Shown here piece after piece: positions 19,201 to 25,015 of a stretch of 38,714 nucleotides of DNA. The first letter of the stretch is position 1, and each line of letters starts with the position of its first letter. This DNA comes from Candidatus Poseidoniaceae archaeon. GTDB taxonomy: Archaea > Thermoplasmatota > Poseidoniia > Poseidoniales > Poseidoniaceae. The notes under the pieces were generated by a model. It was not told the origin of the DNA. It was given only the letters and a program-made list of their open reading frames with translations, and made no database searches. A program made the translations under genes and the position numbers. The DNA lies in contig CATISI010000210.1 of assembly GCA_949538025.1 (NCBI GenBank), forward strand, positions 1 through 38,714, written 5' to 3'.

Positions 19201-19588
19201 CGCCTGCGGCCGTGTGGATGCCCATACGTACTTCACCGAGGTCATTCATCCAGCAGAGGTAACTCGAACCGTTTTCTGCTAGGTAGACGCTAGGTGTACT
19301 CAAGTTGCTCATCGTTCCTTCAACGAGAACGTCGCTCATCCACATATCGATGGATGAATCCGAGCGAACCAACAATTCGGACATACCTTCCACATCGATG
19401 GTTTGACCAGCAAGATTGTGCCCGTGCTCGAGGTTGCTTGGAAGTGTCAAATCGACAAGGTTCATTTCGTATAGAACTGCCTCTTCAGTCGCCGTTTGGA
19501 TACCGAGTGGAGCCATCAATTGGACCAACAGAAGTAGGACGAGTCCAAACGAAAGGACCGATTTACAAAGCGTCCGCTCCCTGCGCAT
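13238..19588 (-). CDS. Giant membrane-anchored surface protein: FG-GAP and thrombospondin-3-like repeats, poly-Asp cytoplasmic tail
   Basis: This 2116-residue protein has an N-terminal signal peptide (about 1-33, hydrophobic core SFGLVLLLLVQLMAPLG). FG-GAP/integrin-like repeats with calcium loops (for example DFNEDGFDDV) fill about 340-735. A second propeller-like beta-rich region covers about 740-1170. Aspartate-rich thrombospondin type 3-like repeats span about 1180-1870. A membrane helix follows at about 1900-1928. The cytoplasmic side carries basic residues, two D8FF units (about 1937-1956), a Pro/Gly/Ser-rich linker (about 1960-2040) and a C-terminal helical domain (about 2045-2116). The layout implies a calcium-stiffened stalk with a propeller head outside and a signalling or anchoring tail inside. 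The family resembles large Marine Group II surface proteins; the ligand is unknown. A TATA-like box and a palindrome precede the start. Confidence 0.88.
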   Translation of the reverse strand: MRRERTLCKSVLSFGLVLLLLVQLMAPLGIQTATEEAVLYEMNLVDLTLPSNLEHGHNLAGQTIDVEGMSELLVRSDSSIDMWMSDVLVEGTMSNLSTPSVYLAENGSSYLCWMNDLGEVRMGIHTAAGVFSHSLIDTVSTTHGLIGCSVVADESYRPLALFGDGANLKMARMAFQGQVYTTDTWLKRTIVEDLFPESMTLRLTEDGNEFAVVRTSSGELWQVNNSGLRWYHSLLDIGPVGDEIELKMDQNGVANIAYTRSGEAVRLQVDGDLRTEQILARDSSVHSAIGLDLDLNGLAQVATTSFDSTQTGLSIFKSLEDQSTGRLSSESMNVHQLYPDVKEGAAGYGDFNEDGFDDVVFTQPTASDSGLVNNGRVTVLFGGDESFDSSAPVVLSGIQTSELFGSAIVIGSFLGNGMTQLVLSSPGFDNTSRIGEQNHGRVSMYEWNQTQFDLVWNTTGNHEEMLGTDVSLLDDLNGDGYDDVIALQGNWSDETSTGRLSVFEGSSDGLSLSHNITANTSGPFFGRSMSSGGDLNGDGYGDVVVSNSGTEDSPVGFSAIEVFYGSVDGLSSSSDKSIQRLASGQLFGTVVEIIDDINNDGMDELLVQEFSPTGAPLYSGTVHMFMGNTSENFSEIPDWTSQGEGNERFGWMFAPAGDVNDDGYADTFIGSGTSFTPSGQINLYLGSADGFATAVETIRTGSPTDHLGLVTLGGFDSNADGAIEFVYSTRNATRGTDYGVDMITASKQDFDTSQFTFQGKMSGLKLTTSNRGETAMMFSLNASSSHSLIHLEHVDDGSPGGSWVTETLATDSLPFQFQFDVSASGQPKLVVLDNAIGYTHHTTTSWTSLHQEVRTFNDFGTYPASTIDANGDLHMVYSHPTIEKMYYSTEAESGWSHSEIFSNANLSSSPSLWFDGADMHILYRDSNLDRLERVTKSGSTWSTATELESGDAVGVEHVTLQVPSGPTLVATTVNNSGVHELQILDIDNDVSTSLTNFSDGASQLAMCIDTNHTVALLSLDSNGVLVVHERNATTEAWSNVSMQQLSHSTGNDLSCTQHGSSLIFAVQSATDSLYERNSSGHWSSFGGQLFSQAGGAWSLVSNGPGVLLMTTTPTTNTLRINTLHLDGRSEDRSIWSSHEMKNVFTNTNFSSSVDSNGTIVIGYYDTLDLDVEMLRLYADADRDLVFDRIDAMPNLGEQWEDADMDGFGDNPTGPLSDDCPAASGISYFFLQGCDDYEQDGFADDIDSCDTNKGRSVYDRFGCPDYDEDGWSNNDGTWVNGDRFQQNWKQAKDTDGDGIGDNYGVDCCDAIFGPSGAVETSPGDKFPYNPRQYKDFDGDGYGDNESDTLTGDYCPWDYGTSYRDRNGCPDSDGDGASDANNIGGINWGIDQGADKWPDDPTQWADTDGDGYGDNGTIGATNPDFFPYNIAAADDNDSDGYPDRWTSSYNGTNGQGLVLDGCPGVYGTSMNPTPGCPDSDNDGWANTDDDFPLDPTQFLDYDGDGFGDNSTGNNADECPFQFGVEDGTDGKGCPLVSADDEDGDGVFDGIDLCPETPVFETVDGNGCSEFQIDDDSDGVSNGDDLCPDTQINFVVDENGCSELQNAFDSDDDGVNNSVDLCPDTDIFWIVNPGNIDSNGCAPNQLDDDGDGVTNNNDGCPDTEPGLPVTPRGCFVEGLLELDIDGDGYFGAYTFDIDPETGLRINQQGDAFPLDETQWSDIDGDGFGDNYPDVSMNSSINPRFAGTYVPGANQSDFCPTVNGSSSLDVLEIGCLDDGDGWADEFGRDKFPGDATQWNDSDGDGYGDNWGDPTWNASRDSEWPGIFVEGASTPDKCPDSPTTNVDDEGCSKSERDTDQDGISDLLDNCPEQPKGPDGYEDGCPLPASKTDDGDNNLLGIIPVFDGALGGIVFIGGILGGIVVLLLLTMMIVRLRNRGYDFDDDDDDDDFFDDDDDDDDFFSSFQSKPMPSRSTPAPQSQPSTGGPSGGPPPSRGPSGPKRGPPGGSRAPSSGPPGRGSPGKTQPAPASKPARRTPVSKADEAEPSEATGPQKKVRRARIEVDMSLFEEWQADDRDAAVEWVVGELGEGEQERTLLMQLQGTGWSAQQSRAIYDMARNQQ
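13718..13777 (-). repeat. Two perfect 30-base tandem repeats encoding D8FF twice
   Basis: Positions 13718-13747 and 13748-13777 are identical 30-base units on the plus strand. Read on the minus strand each encodes eight aspartates and two phenylalanines, directly inside the membrane helix of the giant surface protein. Exact identity, including synonymous GAT/GAC choice, points to recent duplication by slippage or unequal crossover. Confidence 0.9.
13975..16045 (-). repeat. Thrombospondin-3-like calcium-binding repeat region
   Basis: About 690 codons of the giant protein consist of repeats built on DxDGDGxGDN. At least six copies of a longer module of the form DxFPxDPTQWxDxDGDGYGDN occur, mixed with classical CPDT...DxDxDGVxN units. 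Copies are diverged in DNA sequence, so they are old and not a simple tandem array. Cysteines recur once or twice per unit, as in thrombospondin type 3 repeats, where they form disulfides. Confidence 0.85.
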
Positions 19589-19595
19589 AAATACC

Positions 19596-19616
19596 TTAGA
19601 ACACTCAACGTTCTAA
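19596..19616. promoter_or_regulatory. 21-base palindrome, candidate operator of the giant surface-protein gene
   Basis: TTAGAAC (19596-19602) and GTTCTAA (19610-19616) form a perfect 7-base inverted repeat with a 7-base spacer. It lies 8 bases upstream of ATG 19588. If the minus-strand TATA-like box at 19637-19643 is used, the TSS falls near 19614, inside the palindrome. That would suit a dimeric repressor. It could also form a short hairpin in the leader. Confidence 0.5.
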
Positions 19617-19636
19617 ACCATTGTCTGCATTCGACT

Positions 19637-19643
19637 CATATTT
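19637..19643 (-). promoter_or_regulatory. TATA-like box of the giant surface-protein gene
   Basis: AAATATG on the minus strand is centred 52 bases upstream of ATG 19588. This predicts a short leader of about 26 bases that begins within the palindrome at 19596-19616. The call rests on sequence and spacing only. Confidence 0.4.
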
Positions 19644-19696
19644 GATTCATTCAAAGCGACCCATGAGGTCAAGAATGGCTTCAAAGTAGGAGTCTC

Positions 19697-20320
19697 ATGT
19701 CGAAGGTGCTCATCGTTGCAAATGGTGAATGGCCAAAGCAAATTGATGTTGCACATCGTGCTGAAACTTATCGAGTGGTCATCGCACTCGACGGTGCTGC
19801 AAACCGATTAATCGAAAGTAACACGACTCCGGATGTCCTTTTGGGCGATCTTGACAGCGTTTCTGAATCGGTTCTTCAGCATTGCAAGGTATGTGGCGTT
19901 ACCATCGTGCATACACCTGACCAACAGAGCAGTGATATCTCCAAAGGATTGGAATGGGTTCAGAGAACATATCCAGATTCGGAAGTTGATATCATTGGCG
20001 TTGAAATTGGACGCTATGACCATCACCTTGCTGCTTACTCGGCTTTGTTTGAGTGCAACAGTGATGCAAGGATTCTTCTCGATGGTTGGCATGCTCACCG
20101 AGTCTCGCAAACGCCAACCAAGATCGAGACGAAGCCAAGTTCGGTCATCAGTTTGATCCCGTTTGGAGAAGTTACTGGCACGACCATCACAGGTTGCCAG
20201 TTTTCGCTCGATTATGAAACGTTGACCACTGGAACAAGAGGTATCTCCAACATAGCCACTGGACCCTCAATCACCGTTTCGGTAGAATCAGGAGATTTGC
20301 TACTGCTCATCATGAGGTGA
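19697..20320 (+). CDS. Thiamine pyrophosphokinase
   Basis: This 207-residue protein matches thiamine pyrophosphokinase, which converts thiamine to the cofactor thiamine diphosphate using ATP. Motifs are DGAANRL (32-38), GDLDS (50-54), TPDQ (73-76) followed by D80 and K83 (SSDISKGLEW), and GRYDHH (about 109-114). The C-terminal half has the beta-strand-rich thiamine-binding pattern. The length is typical. AGGAG at 19688-19692, 4 bases before the ATG, supports this start. It is the only plus-strand gene between 11667 and 28532, inserted between the two calcium-repeat surface-protein loci. Its 3' end overlaps the DUF4105 gene by 21 bases (convergent). Confidence 0.93.
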   Translation: MSKVLIVANGEWPKQIDVAHRAETYRVVIALDGAANRLIESNTTPDVLLGDLDSVSESVLQHCKVCGVTIVHTPDQQSSDISKGLEWVQRTYPDSEVDIIGVEIGRYDHHLAAYSALFECNSDARILLDGWHAHRVSQTPTKIETKPSSVISLIPFGEVTGTTITGCQFSLDYETLTTGTRGISNIATGPSITVSVESGDLLLLIMR

Positions 20321-21175
20321 TGGCGGTAATGCGCCTCGAATGAAGGCACTGTAATCGCTTTCACCATCCCAATCTTGGGCATATCGGTCGATTCTTGCTT
20401 TCTCCATCGTCGCCTCTAGTCCGCCCCAATCCTCGATCAGGTTCAATTTCAACGCAGCCTTGGGTGTGTATCCTGGCAGGAAATTGCGCCAAAGAAACGG
20501 AATACGGCCAGGAGTAACAGCGTTCACGGCATTGACGATGGATGTGTTGCACGTCTTGAACAGAGTATGATAGAATTCAGGCCGTGTTGCAAGCTGATTC
20601 AATCGATGCGTCATTTGAACGATCATCTGTCGTTCCTTATCGGGTGGTGTAATGACACGATACATTGAGACTATGTTGTTGCGTCCATGCGTTCGGAGTT
20701 GGGTCACATCGCGTTCAAAGCCAACGAGGAGATAGAGTTCATACGAGCGCCATAATCCAGTCCATGGATGGTACCTCTTGCCACGCTCACGTCGAGTTTC
20801 AAACGAGAAAGAAAGACAGGTCCCATCGAAGAATTCGAACGTCAGATAAGTATGCGACATACCTCGAAAGGCGTGGAATTGGTCAACAACGAACCATATG
20901 TGCTTGACCTTGGTTGAATCAACCGTGACTTCATCAGCCCACTTTTCATCTCGATCTCTCGTCGTTCGCCAATGAAAGTCACGAACGTTTCGGAACGTGA
21001 TCATCGAATCGTTGAATACTGCACTGGTTGTATATTCACAATCTGCGGCCCAGTCTGCATGCAACTTGGGTTGTCGAGGGCGAACACGCGTCCACCAAAT
21101 CCGAACGCCGTTGAGGATGAGCAGTCCAATGAAAGCGCCCAAACCAAGGAGAAGATACTGTAGCCAGTCTGCCAT
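20300..21175 (-). CDS. DUF4105 / Lnb-like membrane-anchored protein
   Basis: This 291-residue protein starts at ATG 21175, five bases after the stop of the preceding gene. An N-terminal membrane helix (about 4-28) leads to a domain that resembles DUF4105 (PF13387, Lnb N-terminal periplasmic domain). Recognised stretches are SHTYLTFEFFDG with H108, FETRRERGKRY, LWRSYELYLLVGFERDVTQLRT, RPEFYHTLFKTCNTS with C209, and LPGYTPK. Conserved His and Cys resemble a papain/NlpC-like catalytic pair. The Bacteroides relative Lnb N-acylates lipoproteins; carrying that activity to an archaeon is inference. It is the last gene of a six-gene minus-strand run that includes two secreted proteins. Confidence 0.78.
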   Translation of the reverse strand: MADWLQYLLLGLGAFIGLLILNGVRIWWTRVRPRQPKLHADWAADCEYTTSAVFNDSMITFRNVRDFHWRTTRDRDEKWADEVTVDSTKVKHIWFVVDQFHAFRGMSHTYLTFEFFDGTCLSFSFETRRERGKRYHPWTGLWRSYELYLLVGFERDVTQLRTHGRNNIVSMYRVITPPDKERQMIVQMTHRLNQLATRPEFYHTLFKTCNTSIVNAVNAVTPGRIPFLWRNFLPGYTPKAALKLNLIEDWGGLEATMEKARIDRYAQDWDGESDYSAFIRGALPPSPHDEQ

Positions 21176-21179
21176 CGTT

Positions 21180-22466
21180 TCACCAACGTTGCCAAATGTT
21201 GTAGGCTGAATCCCACCAATCGAGTGAACCGTCTGGATGTTTTCTCCAGAGTTGACCCTCATCGTCGAGGACGGTCGGCAAGCCTTGAGGATCTGGAGAG
21301 CCATCGTTGAGGATTTGAGGCGCTGGGCCAAGTTCAGGCAAGGTCAGCAACTCATCGTCTTCTCGTATTCGAACAAGCAGGACAAATACGACGATTGCAA
21401 CAATGAAACCGAGAACTGCAATCGTATACCAACCAACTTCCTCGGTTGGTGTTTCATCCCCGAACGATTGGCTCGGCAGAGCTTCCTGCTCTTGTGGAGT
21501 AAGTTCAGCAGCTGGGAGACGAACGATGTTCACGGCTTGGGTGCTGGCGATGTTCTCTAGGTTGGTCACTTTGAGAACCACAAGATGGACGCCTGCTGGA
21601 AGTGCCGAGCAATCGTACACTGGTCCATTAGTCATCGCCGATGCTGTCGAGACGTCCCATTCCTTGGTGTAAGGCGTGAAATCCTCGTTGGAATTTGTTG
21701 GTTGTACGGCAATCAGACACGATCGGTCCGTGGATAAACCGTCACCGGTGACCACGAGTTCAAAAGTAGGTGCAGGTCGATTTTCAATCGTTAGATTCAA
21801 CGACGCTTCAGCCGTTTGACCAAGTTCGTTACGATAGGTTTCACGAAGTGAGTACTGGCCTGCTGGCCAAGAAGAGCAATCGATGCTTGTTGCATTATCG
21901 AGTACAATGAACGGTGCACCGGTGAAGGTTAGGGTCCCAAATGCACCGTATCGCGGCCCTGTTTCATCCATAAACAACCGGTTGATTTCACAATTCGAAC
22001 CCGTTTGCAAATTGCTCTGGCCAGTGAACTGGAGAGAAATCATCGGCGTCTGGAGAGCAGGGACCATCTCGTAACTCGGCAGAGATATTGTTGATATCTC
22101 AACGCCGTTCATATCGTAAAACCCGAGAGCAAGGTCATGAGAACCTCGTGACCAAGCATCGTAGGTAAGACTCACATTCGACTGACCAACAATCTCGATG
22201 GTTGTTGATTCAACGACTTCTCTATCGTTGTGTGTAGCGATAAGACGAACGTCAACAATGGTCGATTCAGTCGTTGAGTTGAGGATAACAACAACCCGTA
22301 CAGCATCGATGTCACCATCTTGGTTCAAATCAAGTGTATCGTTGCGAAGTGCAACCATTGTAATTCCCGCCTCCTCAAGCCCAAGGTCCGCTTCTGCACT
22401 GACCTGCCCAACACTGAGCATAGGTACAACAAACAGCAGAACCAAGACCATGGCTATCCTACGCAT
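21180..22466 (-). CDS. Membrane-anchored extracellular protein with two Ig-like modules and cytoplasmic LPEL/WW-rich tail
   Basis: This 428-residue protein of unknown function starts at ATG 22466, preceded by GGAGGTG. It has a signal peptide (about 1-24). A beta-rich domain begins with an aspartate-rich calcium-like loop (DLNQDGDIDAVRV). Two similar modules follow, each with a cysteine pair and the phrase DCSxxPAGxxxL. The C-terminal membrane helix lies at about 345-367. The 61-residue inner tail carries LPELGPAP and ends in a Trp-rich stretch (LWRKHPDGSLDWWD). It overlaps the upstream calcium-repeat gene by 8 bases, so the two are translationally linked and probably act together at the cell surface. 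Confidence 0.78.
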   Translation of the reverse strand: MRRIAMVLVLLFVVPMLSVGQVSAEADLGLEEAGITMVALRNDTLDLNQDGDIDAVRVVVILNSTTESTIVDVRLIATHNDREVVESTTIEIVGQSNVSLTYDAWSRGSHDLALGFYDMNGVEISTISLPSYEMVPALQTPMISLQFTGQSNLQTGSNCEINRLFMDETGPRYGAFGTLTFTGAPFIVLDNATSIDCSSWPAGQYSLRETYRNELGQTAEASLNLTIENRPAPTFELVVTGDGLSTDRSCLIAVQPTNSNEDFTPYTKEWDVSTASAMTNGPVYDCSALPAGVHLVVLKVTNLENIASTQAVNIVRLPAAELTPQEQEALPSQSFGDETPTEEVGWYTIAVLGFIVAIVVFVLLVRIREDDELLTLPELGPAPQILNDGSPDPQGLPTVLDDEGQLWRKHPDGSLDWWDSAYNIWQRW

Positions 22467-24993
22467 CGTTTTCACCTCCTGGCGGAGGAGGGAGTGGTAT
22501 TGCCAGTTCAGGTAATGCCATCTCAGTAGAATTGGACGATGCAAGAGGTTCAGACGTATCATGCAATGCAAGAAGATCTTCTGTCAAGGTTTTCTCGTCT
22601 TCAGAACGCATCGTTCGAACAACAAGTGCTGCCGATGCTCCGAGAATGAACGAAACACCGACGATGAGATAGGTCAACCACGATGCTGCAGGGTCCTCAC
22701 CCATGATGGCAAGAGCAGCATTCCATTCTCCGTACTCGTTCGACCAACCATCGCCGTTGTTGTCCTCGCAACCTTGTACGTCTCGCGTCGACGTTCCAAA
22801 CACTTCAGGACAGTCATCTCGTAGAGCACCGAGGGGTACATCACCAAATCCATCACCATCGCTGTCTTTCCATTGCAGGGCTTCTGTCGGGAATGCGTCC
22901 GCTGAACCATACGGATGAGCATCCCATCCATCGGTTGGGTCAGACCAACCATCACCATCTGTATCTCGGCAACCCAATCGATCGAGGATCGAAGTTCCGC
23001 GGATGCTTGGACATGCATCTGCCTCATTTCCATCGACTTCGTCACCGTAGCCATCACCGTCTGTATCTCGCCATTGTGTTGGTTCGTGAATGAACGCATC
23101 ACCCAGATTCGACCAACCGTCACCATCTGTATCAGGGCAACCCCAGCGGTCGCCTCCTGAACTTGGACCAACAGATGTTCCAGGTTGGGATGGACAAACA
23201 TCAGCGGTAGTGCCTGATGGGTTGTCCCCTCGGCCATCACCATCACGGTCATGCCATTGAGTTGTATCCTCTGGCCAAGCATCCGCTGTACCACCCGGAC
23301 TGGCGAGCCAGTACGGTGTGGGGTCTGACCAACCATCTTCATCAAAATCTGGGCAGCCCCATCGGTCAAATGTCGATAGCCCAAAGGTGGTCTTGCATCC
23401 ATCACCACGGTAGGCAAGGCGCCATGCTTGACCATCGAAATATTCCATGTTATCTCCAAACCCGTCATTGTCGGTATCGTGCCATTGTGAAGCATCGTTC
23501 TGGAAGGCATCAGCAAACCCTTGCGGGTGCGCAATCCAATCATCGGTTGGATCGGAATATCCATCCTTGTCGACATCTCGACAACCGAGTCTGTCGAAAC
23601 GTGATATCCAGCCACTTTCAACTTCCTCAGCGTTGGAGTTCATACAGACATCGCCTTCAAAACCAGTAAGATTGTCACCATATCCGTCACCGTCAGTATC
23701 TCGATACTGGCTCGGTATCATCGGGAAATCATCGATTTGTGTGGCTCCATAGGTTTGATTATCGCCCCAACCATCAAAATCAGTATCTCGAAATTGGGTC
23801 GGGTTATCTGGGAAATCATCGATAAGATTGGCACCTTCTGATTGGTTGTCACCGTACCCATCAAAGTCACGATCACGCCATTGCGTTGGCTCGAGTGGGA
23901 ACGCATCGGCACCATCGGCTGCGGTCCAGTTCTCACTGGGGTCGGACCATGCATCCCCGTCCGCATCAGGGCAACCGTATCGATCGGCGAAAGAGATACC
24001 AAGGATGAACGGGCATGCATCGGGTTGGTGCGCCGTTTCAAGCCATTGGCCGATTCCCCACTCCAAGTGGGTTTGGTTCCACATAGGATCGTCCCAGTTG
24101 TCGCCGTAACCGTCTCCATCTGTATCTTGCCACTGTGTTACCTCAAGCGGGAACGCATCAGCTAAACCATTTGGGTGCGCATACCATGGTTCAAGCCCAT
24201 TAAGTCCGCCGGGGTCTGCATCGGAATAGGAATCTCCGTCAGAATCTATGCAACCATATCGGTCAGAAGTTGAATATCCACGGTTGTCTGGACAGTGGTC
24301 TGGTTGGTTACCGAGAATGTTATCGCCGTAACCATCGAAATCACGATCACGCCATTGTGTTGCATCGTTTTCGAAAGCATCCGCACCGTTCTGTACGTCC
24401 CATCCTGCGTCGGTATCAGACCAACCGTCTGAATCGGTATCGATGCAGCCCTGTCGGTCGTTTGTTGACGTACCGACGATTAAATCACATTCATCATCAG
24501 AGTCAACAAAGCCATCCTCATCGGTGTCTCGGTCGGTCTTGTCTATGGAGGCGAGAAGCGTGTAATCAAAGCCGTCGTTGCACCAAGAATCTTTTCCTTT
24601 GATTTTGACGTAGACGTACCCTGCTTGTGACATGGTCTTCGACAACGTTCCAGATGGGTTGTCGTCGCTTCGTCCCATGGTTGCAACTTGAGAACCTGAT
24701 TCATCGTGCATCGAGTAATCACCTTCCCAACCATCGCCAGGACACCACCAAGCTGCGTTGCTCATTGAACCTGAAAAGGCGATACTAACGATGTCTCCTT
24801 TGTATGCATAGATACGCCACCAATCCGTTCCATCGTTGGGCGAGCACCCATCTGGATCGCACACATAACCGTTGGACGAAACGCCATCGGTGAGCAAATT
24901 TGAGGAGGCCTGTGTATCATCGGCATGAACCGATGGCACCATGGAAAGCACCATGAGAGCAAACATGCCAATAGCGATGCTACGCCCGAGCAT
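22459..24993 (-). CDS. Secreted calcium-repeat protein with single C-terminal membrane anchor
   Basis: This protein of about 844 residues (GTG 25008 would add five) has a signal peptide ending near VHADD. An N-terminal domain (about 30-145), rich in Cys, Trp and Gly, recalls pre-peptidase C-terminal type beta domains. About 600 residues of aspartate-rich repeats follow. Nine TQW-type units (such as EPTQWRDRDFDGYGDN) alternate with eight Cys-type units (such as RYGCPDADGDAWSD). A membrane helix lies at about 770-795, and a 49-residue cytoplasmic tail contains ALPELAIPLPPPP. The repeat style is shared with the giant protein. It is probably a calcium-stabilised surface stalk. It lies 22 bases downstream of the TIGR01777-type gene on the same strand. 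Confidence 0.82.
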   Translation of the reverse strand: MLGRSIAIGMFALMVLSMVPSVHADDTQASSNLLTDGVSSNGYVCDPDGCSPNDGTDWWRIYAYKGDIVSIAFSGSMSNAAWWCPGDGWEGDYSMHDESGSQVATMGRSDDNPSGTLSKTMSQAGYVYVKIKGKDSWCNDGFDYTLLASIDKTDRDTDEDGFVDSDDECDLIVGTSTNDRQGCIDTDSDGWSDTDAGWDVQNGADAFENDATQWRDRDFDGYGDNILGNQPDHCPDNRGYSTSDRYGCIDSDGDSYSDADPGGLNGLEPWYAHPNGLADAFPLEVTQWQDTDGDGYGDNWDDPMWNQTHLEWGIGQWLETAHQPDACPFILGISFADRYGCPDADGDAWSDPSENWTAADGADAFPLEPTQWRDRDFDGYGDNQSEGANLIDDFPDNPTQFRDTDFDGWGDNQTYGATQIDDFPMIPSQYRDTDGDGYGDNLTGFEGDVCMNSNAEEVESGWISRFDRLGCRDVDKDGYSDPTDDWIAHPQGFADAFQNDASQWHDTDNDGFGDNMEYFDGQAWRLAYRGDGCKTTFGLSTFDRWGCPDFDEDGWSDPTPYWLASPGGTADAWPEDTTQWHDRDGDGRGDNPSGTTADVCPSQPGTSVGPSSGGDRWGCPDTDGDGWSNLGDAFIHEPTQWRDTDGDGYGDEVDGNEADACPSIRGTSILDRLGCRDTDGDGWSDPTDGWDAHPYGSADAFPTEALQWKDSDGDGFGDVPLGALRDDCPEVFGTSTRDVQGCEDNNGDGWSNEYGEWNAALAIMGEDPAASWLTYLIVGVSFILGASAALVVRTMRSEDEKTLTEDLLALHDTSEPLASSNSTEMALPELAIPLPPPPGGENDA
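22473..22479 (-). promoter_or_regulatory. Strong Shine-Dalgarno site inside the end of the upstream gene
   Basis: Minus-strand GGAGGTG sits 6 bases before ATG 22466, within the last codons of the calcium-repeat gene that ends at 22459. It fixes the start of the Ig-like protein and suggests translational coupling. Confidence 0.75.
22725..24540 (-). repeat. Alternating TQW-type and Cys-type aspartate-rich repeats
   Basis: Nine copies of a module ending in QWxDxDGDGYGDN and eight copies of RxGCxDxDGDGWSD alternate with a period of roughly 60-75 residues. DNA copies are diverged, so the array is long established. Each Asp-rich loop resembles the calcium loops of thrombospondin type 3 repeats. 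Confidence 0.85.
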
Positions 24994-25015
24994 GTTTGGC
25001 CATAACACATGCGGG

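Noticed and set aside
21176-21331. 52-residue extension of the DUF4105 protein
   Set aside because: It overlaps the end of the upstream Ig-like gene; ATG 21175 begins immediately before the membrane helix, with a 4-base intergenic gap.
22674-23621. 315-codon open frame in another minus-strand frame within the calcium-repeat gene
   Set aside because: It is a by-product of the repetitive GAT/GAC-rich coding sequence; the composition (Met/Val/Gln-rich, low complexity) is not protein-like. The same holds for the long frames at 17611-18327 and 13312-13809.
22725-24540. Possible CRISPR-like or satellite array suggested by recurring CCATCACCATC-type strings
   Set aside because: The repeats are in-frame codons for DGDG motifs, diverged in sequence and not regularly spaced as direct repeats with unique spacers.
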